64,000 nucleotides of DNA from Cymbomonas tetramitiformis. Taxonomy: Eukaryota > Chlorophyta > Pyramimonadophyceae > Pyramimonadales > Pyramimonadaceae. The position numbers and the translations under genes were made by a program. Where the stretch lies: contig LGRX02014038.1 of NCBI GenBank assembly GCA_001247695.2, forward strand, positions 1-64,000, given 5' to 3'. The notes under the pieces are model-generated. The model did no database searches and was not told the DNA's origin. It saw only the letters and a list, made by a program, of their open reading frames with translations. The stretch's first letter is position 1, and the number at the start of each line of letters is the position of its first letter. Shown piece by piece: positions 1-12,645 of the stretch.

Positions 1-3000
1 TCGTATCCAAGGAAGCAGCGTCCCTTGCGTAGGGCCGCTACCCCCGCGCTGCCGGACCCCATGAATGGGTCCATCACCACCTGCCCACCAGAAGAGGTGT
101 ACCTTTCCACCAAGAACTCCCCCAATTCCACACTCTTCTGTCCCACCACCAGGGTCTTCCCAAGCTCGTGGCAGGGTCCTTTCAACGCGGCACAACCAGC
201 AACGTGACAGTTATGCTTGAATGTGCCGGTAGAATGCAAGGCCTGGAAGGGAAGGGCATATTCCTGGAACTCCTCCATGGCTTCGTCACAAATGGTTTTC
301 ACCGCATCAGAAGTCTTCTTGGTTGACCAGTTCTCCGCGGCTCCATGGGCCTTGACGTTGTCCTCAATGGTCTTCTCCAAGGCTTGGTACTCAGTCACCG
401 ACAAAGGGCCCAGAACATTTCCACAAAAGAAATTGGTTAGAGTTTTCACTCCAGCAAGTTCCACAAGATCTGGTGCGCGGGCCACCACCGCCTTCCTGTA
501 GTCTAGCTTTGGCTTGTTCAGCGAGCGTGCCAGTGTCGTGTACAGGTGCCCCGAAGCAACCGGTGTGTTCCCTCGGACCTCCGTCTGCCGTACTCCATCC
601 AACAACACAAAGCCCGGCATGTTCTTGTACACCTGTTCAAACAACAACGTCCAAATGTGATCCGGGGTTAAGTTCATATTCATTCAATCAGGAAAATGAC
701 CAAGGTACCTTCAGACGGTTCTTCGTGGCCTCGTGGTTGATGTTGTTGATTGCCGTGATGTCCCCCATTGCAAACACAATGGCTTCACCATCAGCCTTCC
801 CCAAGTCATGCTTTTTACTTTATTCCTCCGGCAATGCCGCGTTGAAGTCGTAGATCGTGCTTATTGCACGCAGGGCCGCACCCCAATCAACAGCCGTGTT
901 GTACCCGGTGTCCTTCTCGTCACCCCACGGCACGTCCGTGATGACCGCCGCGATCCCAACTCCCTCCATCAAGGTGGCATGCAAGTCCTTGCCAATCTCC
1001 TCGTACGTTCCTAAAACCAACGTAAGTAAGGGAATGCCTGTGTGTGGAAACCTTTGTAAGTCCGCGAACGCACTTCACCGAAACCCTGACCACTATAGCT
1101 GCAAGGGGTGAAGTTCTTACCTGCTCCAATTATAGCACGGGATGTCAGTACGATGGGGTCTTGCACCGCTCCCGCCAGCTTGTGTTTGCGCAGTCGGAAC
1201 ATCACCTTCGGGTCGTCTGTCTTCTTCTTCTTAGCTGCCTGTCCTCTGGCCGCTTTCGCAATTTCATTTGAAGCGCGGACTACAACATGCACGATGTAAT
1301 CCTTCTCGTACTCCAAAGACGACCATCGCTCGGCGATGAAACTCATGAGTTCTTCCGACTCATCAAAGAATGGCTCCGTGCCATTACGCAATGCACCACC
1401 CAGGGGCAACACCTTGTTCAATGTCACGCTGGTGAGGTCTAGTGGCTCGGGAGCAACTTCCTCTTCCGTTTCCTTCTCCTCCACTACTGCCTCCTGCTTC
1501 CGCTCTTTCTCCGCACGTACCTCTGCGGCCTTCTCCTCCAGTTTCCTTTGCAATCTCTCTGCCACCTCCTTGTCATGGGCTTCCTTTTCCTCGAGTTGAG
1601 CTGCGATCTCATCCATCTTGTTTCTGCAAACACTTAACCGTGTATAAGTGAGGTGGGTGCTGGGGTTACCTTTTAAATATAAAACCCAACAACACTCACC
1701 GTTCATCCTTGAACTCTTGGTTCCTTTTCTCCTGCCTGGTGAGTGCCTCCGCGCGAGCCTCAAACTCCTCAAGCTTCTTACGATCTTCATTCCTTTTCAG
1801 TCGGGCCTCTCGGTCCTCTTCCTCTTCGTCTGAGAGACTGAAGTCATCGAGTTCCATCTCCATGTCAGATCCACTCTCCGGGGCAGCCTCAGACTCGCCC
1901 TGCTCCTCCTCGCCTTCCGAAAGGGTGTTCGTCTCGACACTCACCTCCTTCCAACGGCAGTGGTCAATGTACCTCTTCACCGCCTTCTTGATGAAAAGGT
2001 CCTCCTTCCCACCAAGCCGGCCCGTGTTTGCAGCCGAAGGTGGCTTCAGGTTGTCCGCCTGAAATTAAAAGAATATTTTTAATGGTTGACAAAAGAATGG
2101 TGAACTAATCCTCAAACAGCTATACGTACCTCTCCCAACAGAACACTGTCCAGTTTGCCTGCGTGCAAGCTATCGATCCATTGGGTCGCCTTCTCCGTGT
2201 CCATGACCTTTCCACCCATGGCATGGATGTGTGCCACCGTACTGGTCCTCATCCAGAATGCAGTACAGCAATCCGTAAAGGATCTAGGAGACGTGATGAC
2301 CCGAGAAGGCTTTGGTGAGCCCTCCACCGCCTTCAGTTTCTTGCTGTCCGTGATCTTCCTCACACCGCCTCCCACAGTGTTCTCCACGAAAGGTAAGCTC
2401 TTTTTGCACTCCTCGAAAACAAGAAGTTGCTGGGCCGGGGTGAGCCTCTCCAACTCCTTGTTAGAGTACAACGAGTCAAAATTAAGGCAACACCCTTTAC
2501 CAAGAGCGTTGCAGCAGAGGCGGATGATTTCCTCGATCTTCGGCTTGTCATGCAGGTACTCCTGAATCTTCAAAAGCCGAGTGAAGAATCGTTGATCAAA
2601 CTCCGGGCTCTGGTACTGAGCCAGAAGGTCGGTGGACTTGACCTTCTTTTTGGTGGACTTTTGAAAGGCCAGGATGTTCCACCTGCATCAAAAATAAAAC
2701 TGAGTACCAAGAGTTGAAAAATAAAAAGCTAACAGAAGACTTAAAATATCTTACTTGAACATTGAGTAGTCCTGGAAAAAAGTCCTCGCCTTTGACCCGG
2801 AATCATTCACAGAGATCTTAGCAACGGCCAACGTTGTAATCTCATCCAGAGTAAGAAGCTCGTCCAAAATGGTAGCATCGTGTGTCTGAAACATCTTTTC
2901 CCCCGCGTTGACTTCTTTACGACGGAGCTGGCATCCATTGTTGAAAGCGTGTTCGTAAAAAGCGTGACGGCCATGGCCGTCGATGCAAACATATTTAAAG

Positions 3001-3801
3001 CTGAAAGGCAAACATAATTTTCAATAAAAATACATGTTAAAAGTCTTAAAACCCCCTGTCTAAAATGCTACGCCTACGTCTAGTAATTTCTCTGTTGATC
3101 CTAATTCTTTCAGCTTCTCGGTTCATTGCACGTCTTCTTTGAAAGGCGCGCACGCCGCTAAACAAATCTCTGCAACAAATTAAAAGACAACAAAGAAAAC
3201 TTTAGGAGCACACAATCAGTAAATAAAACTCCATGCAAGTTCAGACTTCTGCCATTAATGTTAAAACAGGCGGGATCAACTGTTTTTCCAGGAAATATTG
3301 CTGCATCGGCTGACTTTTGACATTAATGTCAGAACAGGCGAGATCAACTGTTTTCCCAGGAAATATTGCTGCATCGGCTGACTTTTGACATTAATGTTAA
3401 AACAGGCGGGATCAACTCTTTTTCCAGTGATTCTTGCTGTTTCTTCTGACTTTTGACATTAATGTCAAAACAGGCGGGAACAACTCTTTTTCCAAGAAGA
3501 GTTTAGGACTTTACCTTTTAGGGATGTGAGCGTAGTGCTCCGGCCTCTCAGCGGGAAGCTTTGCCCACAGCATGGGCGGCTCGTCACGCAGTTTCCCATG
3601 CTGCGCGTAGGACTCCTTGACGGCCTCCCCGTCGTTTTCGTCTCCGCGAGGGTTGTCTCCGAACCAGCAGTCGGAGAGCTTCGCTTCTTTTTTTAATTCT
3701 ACCAAGTGAGTCTCGAAGATCTCTTGGTAGTTGTGCCTAACCTTGCTGCGTTCGGGCGCTGGACCCCTAGGAGTTGCCGGTTTTTTAGACTTAGGTCCCA
3801 T
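1..3801 (-). CDS. Beta-class DNA (N6-adenine/N4-cytosine) methyltransferase gene, 8 exons, partial, with an in-frame stop
   Basis: Exons read on the minus strand are 3801-3515, 3169-3053, 3000-2755, 2682-2130, 2058-1700, 1623-1121, 1010-709 and 632-1. All junctions are GT-AG and keep the frame. The start is the ATG at 3801 (MGPKSKKP). The gene runs off the left edge, leaving about 999 visible codons. The first 500 residues match no family I know. Residues ~520-640 are acidic and then a charged coiled coil. The C-terminal part has VITDVPWG (motif IV, ~714) followed by DPFMGSGSAG (motif I, ~980), the permuted order of beta-class methyltransferases, which methylate DNA amino groups using S-adenosylmethionine. 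TAA at 822-820 lies in frame in exon 7, although coding resemblance continues after it. The gene is therefore a pseudogene, recoded, or carries a sequence error. It diverges from the SWIM-finger gene at 4182. Confidence 0.72.
3244..3497. repeat. 68-bp tandem repeat, four copies, inside intron 1
   Basis: Copies begin at 3244, 3312, 3380 and 3448. Each carries a cattaatgt core and an aacaggcggga segment. Copies 1 and 2 are nearly identical and the last is truncated. The array fills most of the 3170-3514 intron of the methyltransferase gene. Confidence 0.9.
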
Positions 3802-4181
3802 CTTCTTTGAATAGTTTTGAAAAGTTAGAATCAAACGGCTCAAAGTTAAGTGGTGCCCCGCAAAAAAGGTTCTTAAACTTACAGTATTTCTTCAAGGTGC
3901 CGCCTTTTTTGGGTTTGTTGACTTGTGACACTTGCCGGCCTTACGCGCGACAGCTGTCCGTGATTTTTTTTTTCGCGTGCGCGTTTTACCGCGGTGTGAC
4001 AGACATTGATAAAATTTGACAGACGCGTAGAGTGTAACAGTACTCTTGCCTTGTCACAGGTCAACTGCCCTGTGACAGTTCAGTTCTTGTCTTGTGAAAA
4101 GTTCACACCCTTGAAGTTTCTGCGCCGCTTTTGAATTATTTTGTTTATTCGTTACGCAAGGAAAAATATGTAACAAAATAA
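3802..4181. promoter_or_regulatory. Shared divergent promoter with TGACAG repeats
   Basis: This 380-bp gap separates the ATGs of two divergent genes. It holds five TGTGACA/TGACAG-type hexamers on both strands. One perfect 8-bp inverted repeat is formed by GTCACAGG (4053-4060) and CCTGTGAC (4069-4076). Such spaced sites could bind a shared regulator, or the element's own zinc-finger protein. No TATA box or start site could be fixed. Confidence 0.45.
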
Positions 4182-7100
4182 ATGTCGTCGCAATTTTTTA
4201 ACGTCGTGTACAACGACGACGGGGAAGAAACTGTCAGTGAAGTCCCTCTTGTTTTTGCAAAAGGCGACCCTTACGTTGTTGGGGAGGTGCTGCGTAAAGT
4301 TTTTAAGGTCAAAGATGATCAGAGTTACACCCTGATGAACATGAACACTGACGAAATATTTCAAAGTGTTGAGTTGTTACCAGTCGTCCCTGAGCATCTT
4401 TACCAAATATTCATCGAGTGTTCGGACCCCGAGGAAGAAATTCCTGCTTTGGTTGACTCTGACTCCGAGTCCGACTCTGACTCAGAAGACTTGTTAATTA
4501 CCGGTGAGAGCTCCAGAGCCAGCTTCTCTCCGCAACATCAAAAGTCTGATGCTGCCAGCAACAACAACCCTTCAGGGGAAATAACGTGGCCGGAGGGCGT
4601 CACACTTACCAGTAAAGTGCCTATCGACGTCGACGGTTCAAAAGTCTTCGCAACCCATTTCACTGGAGAGCTCACTGGCACAAGGAAAGGTACCCCTTTA
4701 CTACAACTTGACTTCTTCGTCACAAACCGCACCTGGTCCGCATGTGGTAACACTACTTGGAAGTCGCTAAGTGACGTTTACGGCAAGCAGAACGTTTCAG
4801 CTCGCTCAATGCACTGCCTTGGTGAATATGTCTGTAAAGTGGAGGACTGCGTGTTTTTCAAAGTTGGTGGCAAACACTTCGTGAAGCGCCTTGTGAAGCG
4901 ACCAACGTCAAGCACACAGGAAGACTTTCTTGGACACAAGGTGAATACTCTCTTTCGTTCCCTAAAACCTTTGTCTCAAAGGTACTATTTGGCATTTTTT
5001 TACCTAACCCTTTCTTCGGGCTTGTACAGGTTCTTGGTCCGGTTTGCCCCAAGTGCCAAGTCCCAACAGAATATATTCCTTGTTCAGCTCGTTGCACGGC
5101 TGCACGCGTGGAGCTGGAAGCTGGTGGAGGGTGTCTTCTTTTTTTCGAGCACAAGGGTGTACACGCTTGTTCTCCTGTGCAGAAAAAAGGAAAGGCGATT
5201 CTTTCACCCGACACGCAGGAAGCGATTGCGAAAGCGGTGCCATCATTTGGTAACGCTAGTGCAGAGAGGCTAAAAGCTGCAGCAACGATGGAAGCCTTCA
5301 CGAAGATGCTTTCTACCGACGAAGGAAGCTTGGAGGACGTGTTCCGAGTTGCAAAGGAGGTTCAAGACGTCCGGGCGGTCAGAGCTGAAGTTAACACGGC
5401 TAAGGCGAAGTCTGGCAACCGCACGATGCAGAAGGACGCGGACGTCGAGTGGGGTGAACTGGATCGGGCTTTAAAGAAGAAAGGGCTCCGGGTCTTTCAT
5501 TTCGACCGTCACCCCCTGAAGTTCTTCATGTCTCCTTTGGACATTCCGTGGTCTCCTGCGGAGATCATGTTGTTGATGGACAGACGCATTGGAAAACCTC
5601 CATTCAACAGGGCACCTGCATATTCTGATGCCGGCCACAGTTGTGTGGCAACTTCTTGCATTGAGCAGGTATATTTGTTTTTGTGAGTTACTACTGCACG
5701 CGACCCATTCAAAGACGAACACTTTTGGCTGAGGATATTGTTTTTCTCAACAGATGTGCACGGTGATCCACGGTATTGGTATACTGAAGCTGGCTACTTT
5801 TCCTTTACCGGGTGGAGAACGGGGGGAGGACGAACAGAAGATGTGGGAAGGTTGTGACCATGTGATTGCGGTGCGGGCAAAGGAAGACATCGAGGGAACA
5901 CTCTTGCCCAAGGACGCCTGCTCGAAAGAGTTCAACGGCGGTACCCCGAAGTTTCGCCCGTTCTGTATAGTTCGGGACAGCGGAGGGGGAGGGTGGGCCG
6001 GCGCACGGCTACATTTCAACAAGCACCTACCGGTGAAGGAACGGCGTGCGGTAACCATCACGAACGAGGAGGGCGAGGAGATCGAGAAGGACTGTGAGCT
6101 TCATGTGGCGAAGGCAGTGGGTGTGCACTGCAAGTGGCTAACCGACGACTTCCAGGAAGACCAGTTCATTCGCCTGGTCTACGCCTGGCTGCACGCGCTA
6201 GCCCCACGAAAGGTATTGGTCCCGCCCTGTAAAACCTTCATCAACCTGCTTTTAGCTCGCCAACCCTGACGTGTCTTGGTGTTGAGCAGGTGATGGATAG
6301 TCGTAAAGCGTTGGTCTTGTTCATCGAGCAACAGTCCCGGAAGGACGTGGAGGACAATTTGACCCAGTTCATGGCCTTCTACGAACGTGAAGCACAACGA
6401 TGCATGCACTTCTTCAAGAACAAGGGCGCAAACCTGGCCGAGCCTTTGATTGGACGTGACAAGAAGATTTTCGGGGAGATTGTCTCAATGTCGGAGTTCT
6501 TTTCGGTGACTTGTGTCAGCTTCATCCAACAGAGTCACAAGCTGCAGTACATGCTACAAGGAGGTCACGAGTCAAGGGAACACGGGCGTACAGGTGCACT
6601 GTACCAAGAGCGCCGGGAACAGTTCGAAGCTGCTCGTAGGGGACGCCACTTCAGCTATGATGTTTTGGAAGAGTTCCGAGAGACTTACTTGGACAAACCA
6701 GCGGACACCTCGGAGACGCGCAACCACCGACCGGACACACAGCGCAGGTTTCCAAAGAAGAGGCGTCTGACCGTGGACTTGACCGACGCGGAGCCATGCA
6801 TTCGGATGGCTCGTAAGATTCCAGAGAGCGGTGAGTGGGAATGGTCGGTGGATGCTGACCGCAACAACAATGCTGCCGATCGGTCCTGGATAGTTTCTTC
6901 CCGGATGAACAAGGAGCTTGTGACGGAGTACTTGATGGAGGCCCACATTCACTCGACGGACCGACTGGGGGCACGCATGTCTGTTGGCACACTTGGGGAA
7001 GTACGGTACATGCTGAAAACAACGAAAGGCCAGGCCAAAGTGTTGGCCGACCTGTTTTTGGGGGAGACCAAGCTGAAGGTGCTGCAAGTGGGGGCACCCA

Positions 7101-7858
7101 CCCCACGCCTTACCAGGTTCAACGTGGTGAATGGCATCCTTGATCGAAGCTTCACGGTTGCGGCACAGGGGGGTGCTGGGCACCAAGTGGTTTTTGGGTA
7201 CCTGGAGGCCGCACGTGACATCCACTTTGGGGAGAGGGGGGCCTCCCAAGTACGAAGTCAACGCATCTCTTGCAGCTGCAAGGCTTGGACTAACTTAATG
7301 GGCAGGAACGCCCGCAGTTCGGCGGTACATTGGTGCGTGCACATCTGTTTCGTGCTGAAGGAAGCCGGATTCTCTCCGGGACATGCCTTTTACATTCAGG
7401 CAGGCTTCACGAACAATGAAGTGCAGTACATTCTGGAAGAGCTTGCTAACGTCAAGATTACCCCCACACCTGAGGTGGGTGCTGGTGGCAGGGGATTGCA
7501 ACAAGGCCAGTGGATGCTGGTACCGGGTTCAGGTCGGCAGGCATCTTGTGCTGCGGCACTGAACGTGCAGCAAGGCTGTGCCACACAGAAAGCACGTGCA
7601 AAAAACGAAGGCAGGAGTGTGAAGCAACCGGTGCTGGATGCCGACGCGCCTAGGGTGGCGGTGCAAGGGAGGCGGGAGGTGAATGGCAACTGGCACGATG
7701 CCAAGTTTCAGTTCTGCGTGACACATGCTTGCTGCACCCGTGTAATGCCCCGGTACGTGCAAATAGCACCTAAGCCGACGGACATCCAAGTGCACCCGGA
7801 TGTGGAGTTGACCGCGGAGTTGCTAAGGAAGTCCGGCGCGTTGACCTTCCGGGAATGA
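4182..7858 (+). CDS. Four-exon zinc-binding protein with GCM/FLYWCH-like and SWIM fingers, 1141 aa
   Basis: Exons are 4182-4940, 5030-5668, 5754-6212 and 6290-7858. All introns are GT-AG, phase 0 and 77-89 bp, giving 1141 residues. Residues ~92-104 are a run of Ser, Asp and Glu. Residues 254-305, beginning at the exon 2 boundary, have a CPKC...C...C...H...H.C pattern like the GCM/FLYWCH DNA-binding fingers of Mutator-type transposases. Residues ~945-972 have CSCK...WCVH, the CxCx(n)CxH SWIM finger also common in those transposases. I could not identify a DDE catalytic core. The protein may be a transposase relative, or a DNA-binding partner of the divergent methyltransferase gene. Either way the pair looks like one functional unit. 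The frame is intact throughout, unlike its neighbour. It is a predicted protein of unknown function. Confidence 0.7.
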
Positions 7859-8010
7859 GAAGCTCAGCAACAAATGGCAAAGTGTAAGCGGGAAGGTCCC
7901 AAAGGATGGAGAGCTGTAGAACTCAGCTTTTGCCGCAGCACGTGGTGGCCACAAGCAAGGAGCCGCGGCATAATGATGTGATTGTGTTACTCGAGGGGAA
8001 AGTCTTGCAT

Positions 8011-8131
8011 GAGTCGAGAAGGGGCAGCTCCGCTGCGTTAGTATTGAGGTGTAAGAATTGCCTTAGGAATGTTCCGTGCGAGTCGAGAAGGGGCAGCTTT
8101 GCTGCGTTAGTATTGAGGTACTGAAATTGCC
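8011..8131. repeat. Tandem duplication, 69-bp period
   Basis: Two copies of a gagtcgagaaggggcagc-led segment begin at 8011 and 8080, about 150 bp after the SWIM gene stop, probably in its 3' untranslated region. The copies differ at only a few bases. Confidence 0.8.
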
Positions 8132-8847
8132 AAACTGAGTTGGTCCATTGTAATTTTGTTGTAAGCCGGCTATTTTCCTTGAATACCTGTACCAACAATC
8201 TTGGTTGAAGCCTAAAGTAGAAATAACCCGCAATTTGTATGCGTTGTGACTTAAAAAATTGATTATATGGCTTGTATTAAAACGCAAGAATCCGAGCACA
8301 AAATTATGCTCTATATTATGAATTATCACATCTACCCTTCCACAAAAAAAGCATGAATACAAAGCACAATTTCCCTTGTGAAACTGGAGAAATCAGCACA
8401 ATATGAAGGGGTCGTTTTGACGGGTTTGTAGAAAAAAACGACGAAATTCCGAAAATTTTACCTCGTAACCTCGTCAGATGTGTAAAATGGCGCGGGGGCA
8501 TTGGCGTAAATGAGGTAGCATTGAGCTACAGCAGCACTTCTGGAGAAGAGTCTGCACTCATACCCACACATACGCTGCGCGTGCTGTTAACGTTCAATAA
8601 TAGCCGCGCCATATATCATATATCATATCGCTTGCATAGCGATCCTTAAGAGATATGATATCGGGGGGCTATACAGTTTAAAGCCGTATTTACACTTTAC
8701 AGGGTGTTCATGGAAGCCATGAGGGAATGTTCCAAGGTACCCTCCTTTAAGCTCTTTCACAGGTTGCTATGCATCCTACCACATGCACTAAAACACCTTT
8801 CTACACCCGCCGAGCTAGCAGGCACCCCCCAAAACTGGCGCACCATC

Positions 8848-9135
8848 TTACTTATGTTGATATGCAATTGGCTCCCAGGTGTCAGCTGAGTCGTCCAGTC
8901 CCTCCCAGTTGACAAGCCACTATAATTTGCCGTAGGAGGTCCTCTCGTCCTTCACCTCTCGCACTACGTATTCTACGTTGTCGCTGCCGTTAATGTAAAA
9001 TGGTGTTTTTTGGGTACGCCGCTTGACCTTCCCCTTACCCTGCGCGACAAGGGTGCATCCGACGGGGTTTTTTCGTTTGTATCGCCCCATTTTCGATTGT
9101 GTGCGCAGAATAGTGTCGAGCGGTGTGGGATCAAG
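8848..9135 (-). pseudogene. Chromodomain relic of a gypsy-type integrase or chromodomain protein
   Basis: Read on the minus strand from a splice-acceptor-like ttttcag at 9136-9142, one frame gives a basic stretch. It is followed by EYVVREVKDERTSYGKL, an in-frame TAG at 8922-8920, then WLVNWEGLDDSADTWEP and a TAA at 8850-8848. The spacing of Y-V, LV-W and TWEP is that of a chromodomain. The stop sits where the family usually has Tyr in YLVKW. No integrase core is visible next to it, so this is a decayed fragment. Confidence 0.6.
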
Positions 9136-9234
9136 CTGAAAATATATTCAAAATAATGAGAAGTCTGAGAGGTGGGTTTCATTCAAAAGTTCAAATCGGT
9201 GTGCATCGATCCTTGGACTTTGGATTTTGGATGT

Positions 9235-9671
9235 TGGAGATGATAAGTCACATCATCTGTCATTTATTCAAGGAAAGACTTGAATGACACCTGTAATCGA
9301 GAGTTCGTATGTCGAACTCGAAGATGGCGAAGCAAGATACAATCTTGAAGTACCAAACGGTTCGGAGAAGAAATCATCTTCGCTTCTAGCATGTGCGGAA
9401 CAAGCATGCGGGTATCATAGGGCGAACGCATCATTCGTTCTGCCGATACCAGTCGTTCAACCAATGTCTCGGGTTCACAACCCAATGGCGGTACCATCTA
9501 TGCGATGGGAGACATTCGGTATAGATGAGCTAGCGTTGTGCTAGAGCAGTATCTTCTGTCAGAAGTCTGCACCCATCCCCGCTAATAATTTGCACGTGTG
9601 TTACCGTCCCATAACACCGTACTTTCTATTATATCATATGATATACTAAGGGCTCGCATATCAGCCCGTAT
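9235..9671. repeat. 437-bp hairpin-chain repeat, copy A
   Basis: Near-identical to 55568-56007 in the same orientation. The unit is a succession of short perfect inverted repeats. Examples are GAGTTCG/CGAACTC with a 5-nt loop, CAAGAT/ATCTTG, GGTATC/GATACC enclosing GAACG/CGTTC, GGGTT/AACCC, CCATC/GATGG, CTAGC/GCTAG, the palindrome tatatcatatgatata and GGGCT/AGCCC. No target duplication or TG...CA ends flank it. An 86-codon plus-strand frame is open in both copies, but nothing else supports coding. Confidence 0.85.
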
Positions 9672-11400
9672 CAGATGGTATTCTCGTCCAGGCACGAGAA
9701 ACGAGAACTCAAGTGTGAGTGCAGCGCGTAGATATCAATAATTTTGTGTTTACAGGTTGCGGAGCGCAAAGCATATCCGGCGACGCAGTCGAATAAATAC
9801 GAATATTTGATATACTGCACATACCGCTGCAAAAGCGAAGAAAGTGCGCGAGGATAATCGTCGCATTCGCAGGATCGTACATACAGCTGACCGTCGTATA
9901 CACTGTGCGAAAAGGTGTGCATGAGGCATACGAATGCTCTGTGGTCACATATGCGCACAGAAGCGATTTGCAGCTGTAAGAAATGTATGCGCGGCAATCA
10001 TATGTGCGCGCAGAAGCGATTCGCAGTCAGAAGTATGCGCGGCGATCATATGCACGCGCAGAAGCTATTCGCAGCTGTAAAAATTACGCAGTATAAGATG
10101 CGAGCACAGAAAACATCAGCGGATTTATGATCCGCGCACAAGTCAGCACTCGTATCATGTGCTGAGAATATGGCGACAATATGTGCTCTTCATCAACAGC
10201 GCTCGCGATTGCATAAAATCACTTGCAGCGCACGACAATCATCTTGCAGTTTTACGATGACGATGTCAAAATAGTTGCAACGATCATCTGTGCATCACAT
10301 GCTCGCGTCAATATCCTCTGCAAAATATTTGTATACTCGCAGGGATACTTATGGATGGACGCATGATGACCATATTGCAGCATTCCACACTATACCTTGA
10401 TGACTGCAGAGATATTTCAAATTATTCACTGTCAGAATTTGTATACTTATTTGCAATCAAGAGTTTGAACTGCATGAATGTTGTGTACATCTTCATGACA
10501 GATCATGAATACTTAGCAGCAATATAGTGTGCAAGATATGTGTGTACGGAGATTGCAATGATTGCAGCACACACACACATGTACATATACTCCACTTGCA
10601 GCATTCACCAACATGCAGCATATAATGAGTACATGCAGCATTACACCACATATACATTATATACTGAGTGACTGCAACACTGTGAATTGTGCATGCATCA
10701 CCAATACAACTTGATCACGATACCAGCTGTAGTATATATACCAGTTTGATCACGCTAACAACTGGAACACTAGCATCATATTACAATATATTGAACATTG
10801 CACAAGCATATTGCAGTGCATGCTAAGTTATATTAGAACCCATGTTAGCATAAGGTGCCTGAAAGTAATCTCAACACCATAATTAGCTCGTCATGTCCCG
10901 GTGGAGCCGAGATGCTCTTCGGATCACATGCACGTTCTATGGTGGATTACTGGATGGAATGCACACCAGAGCTACATGTAAAATAAACAAGCAACTCATT
11001 ATTGTGAATGAGATTATAACAGGATTACAATAACTCCTAACCTGATATATATCATGCTAGATTCATTCAGTACATGGTATGCTGATCACCATCCTGCATG
11101 ATAAACTATCTGGGAATATTGTAATACCAGAAGTCACCTTCCTGTAAGTGTGTAAAGTGAACACACACACACTTACAAAGTACTAATCAACAAGTACTGC
11201 ACATTGCACACACACTGACATTACTGTATATGATGACATTCACTGACTCAGAGTGAATTGATCAACTATAATGTCCATTATGTGCATGATAATATAGATA
11301 CCATTCCACAAACACATGTGCGTGTGGAATGTCAGAGATGGCGATAGATATGGGAGCAGGATAAAACAACATGCTGTAGGGCTGGATGGAGATATCTCCA

Positions 11401-11462
11401 GACCCGAAGGCAGAATACTGTGCTCATTATAACAGCTGGTAACTGTTGAGCACAGTCCATCC
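11401..11462. ncRNA. Structured element A (putative conserved stem-loop)
   Basis: GAAGGCAGAA is followed by a perfect 10-bp stem, ACTGTGCTCA (11417-11426) with TGAGCACAGT (11447-11456). This encloses AACAG/CTGTT. GGATGG and CCATCC flank it as a further closing stem. A diverged relative lies at 13161-13216. Transcription is not shown. Confidence 0.4.
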
Positions 11463-12602
11463 ACTCTCACATATCGCTGGAGCAACAACAACCACTATAC
11501 TGCATTCTGACAATTGACTCAGTATTGATCAGCACAAAAGCATGTACCTAATCAGATCAGTACATATATATATTGAGCTGACATAGGTTGTTGTGGACAC
11601 ACACACATAATTATACATGTGTTGTGCTAAACTGCTTAGATTATTATCAAGCTGTGTCCTGATATGTTTGGAATTTAGAGATATCATTTTGATATACTCT
11701 TAGTGCACAGTTATATGCCCAAACATATCATAGGTTGATAAGTTATCACTAAAGTGGTTAATCCGCTTATAGTTGGTACACCTAATATATCATCAGGAAG
11801 TGCATCAACTTCCATGGGTTTCAAATCAGCAAAACCCATATTTATGATCAACCACAGATGTTGACATTCAGAGATATTCACTATTATGCCATGAAAATTA
11901 TCATGTGCAAAAGTGAAGTAAGTTGCAGTACTTCTGTACTTGCAGCTTCCACACACACTGAGATATATTACTATGGTAATACAATAAATGGCCGAAAAAT
12001 GGGCAAAATGGGTGAAAATCGTTGGCGATAAATTTCAAAATTGAAATTTCGACCCCATTTTATTTGAGATTATGATTTTATACCTAATAAGGTATCAGAA
12101 AAACATAATGACCATCGTCATATCTCGTGTAACACCCTAGATATTAGGTGTGTAATATATAGGGGTGTACATATTGGCTGTAACGAAATGCGTAAAAATG
12201 CTCCACGCATGATTTCAAAATGAAAAAGTCGAGTTGATTTTTTTTGCTTACCCGATTATTCAGCTATCAACAAATAATCCCTGATTTATGCAGCACTTGT
12301 AACACCTTGTAACACCCTAAAAACTAAATGTGTGTGTTAGGGGTGTAACATACCTCTAAAAAACCACATGACACACAGTGAAAAATTAAATGCAGTTTTG
12401 CTTAAATATGTTTGCAAAATATTTATACTGCTTTAATTTAACCTATTTTAGGGTTACTGATGCCAAATAACACCCTAACATCACTGTGGGGGATAAGGGT
12501 CACTGTAACGTAACATACCCTAAATGCCACCTAAATAATAGGAAACACTTCGTGTTTGGCATATTTGTCATGCTGAAATCAGCACGGACATGACAATATT
12601 TC

Positions 12603-12645
12603 GGGCAACAACCCAAGAACTGTTGGGCAACAACCCTAAAACTGT
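12603..12645. ncRNA. Recurrent pseudoknot-like motif, two tandem copies
   Basis: Copy 1: GGG (12603-12605), CAACA, A, CCC, AAGAAC, TGTTG (12621-12625). Copy 2 starts at 12625 with GGG, CAACA, A, CCC, TAAAAC and TGT. GGG can pair with CCC and CAACA with TGTTG. Relatives elsewhere use CTGCA/TGCAG in the same places. Confidence 0.4.

Noticed and set aside
9284..9544. An 86-codon plus-strand ORF, also at 55617-55877 with the same protein
   Set aside because: The copies are nearly identical DNA, so a shared frame proves nothing. The segment is made of back-to-back inverted repeats that keep both strands open.
11240..11491. Minus-strand 83-codon ORF, with similar ones at 11711-11956 and 12986-13288
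   Set aside because: Short, without family resemblance, and the underlying DNA is better explained by inverted-repeat structure. Kept only as an alternative in the findings.
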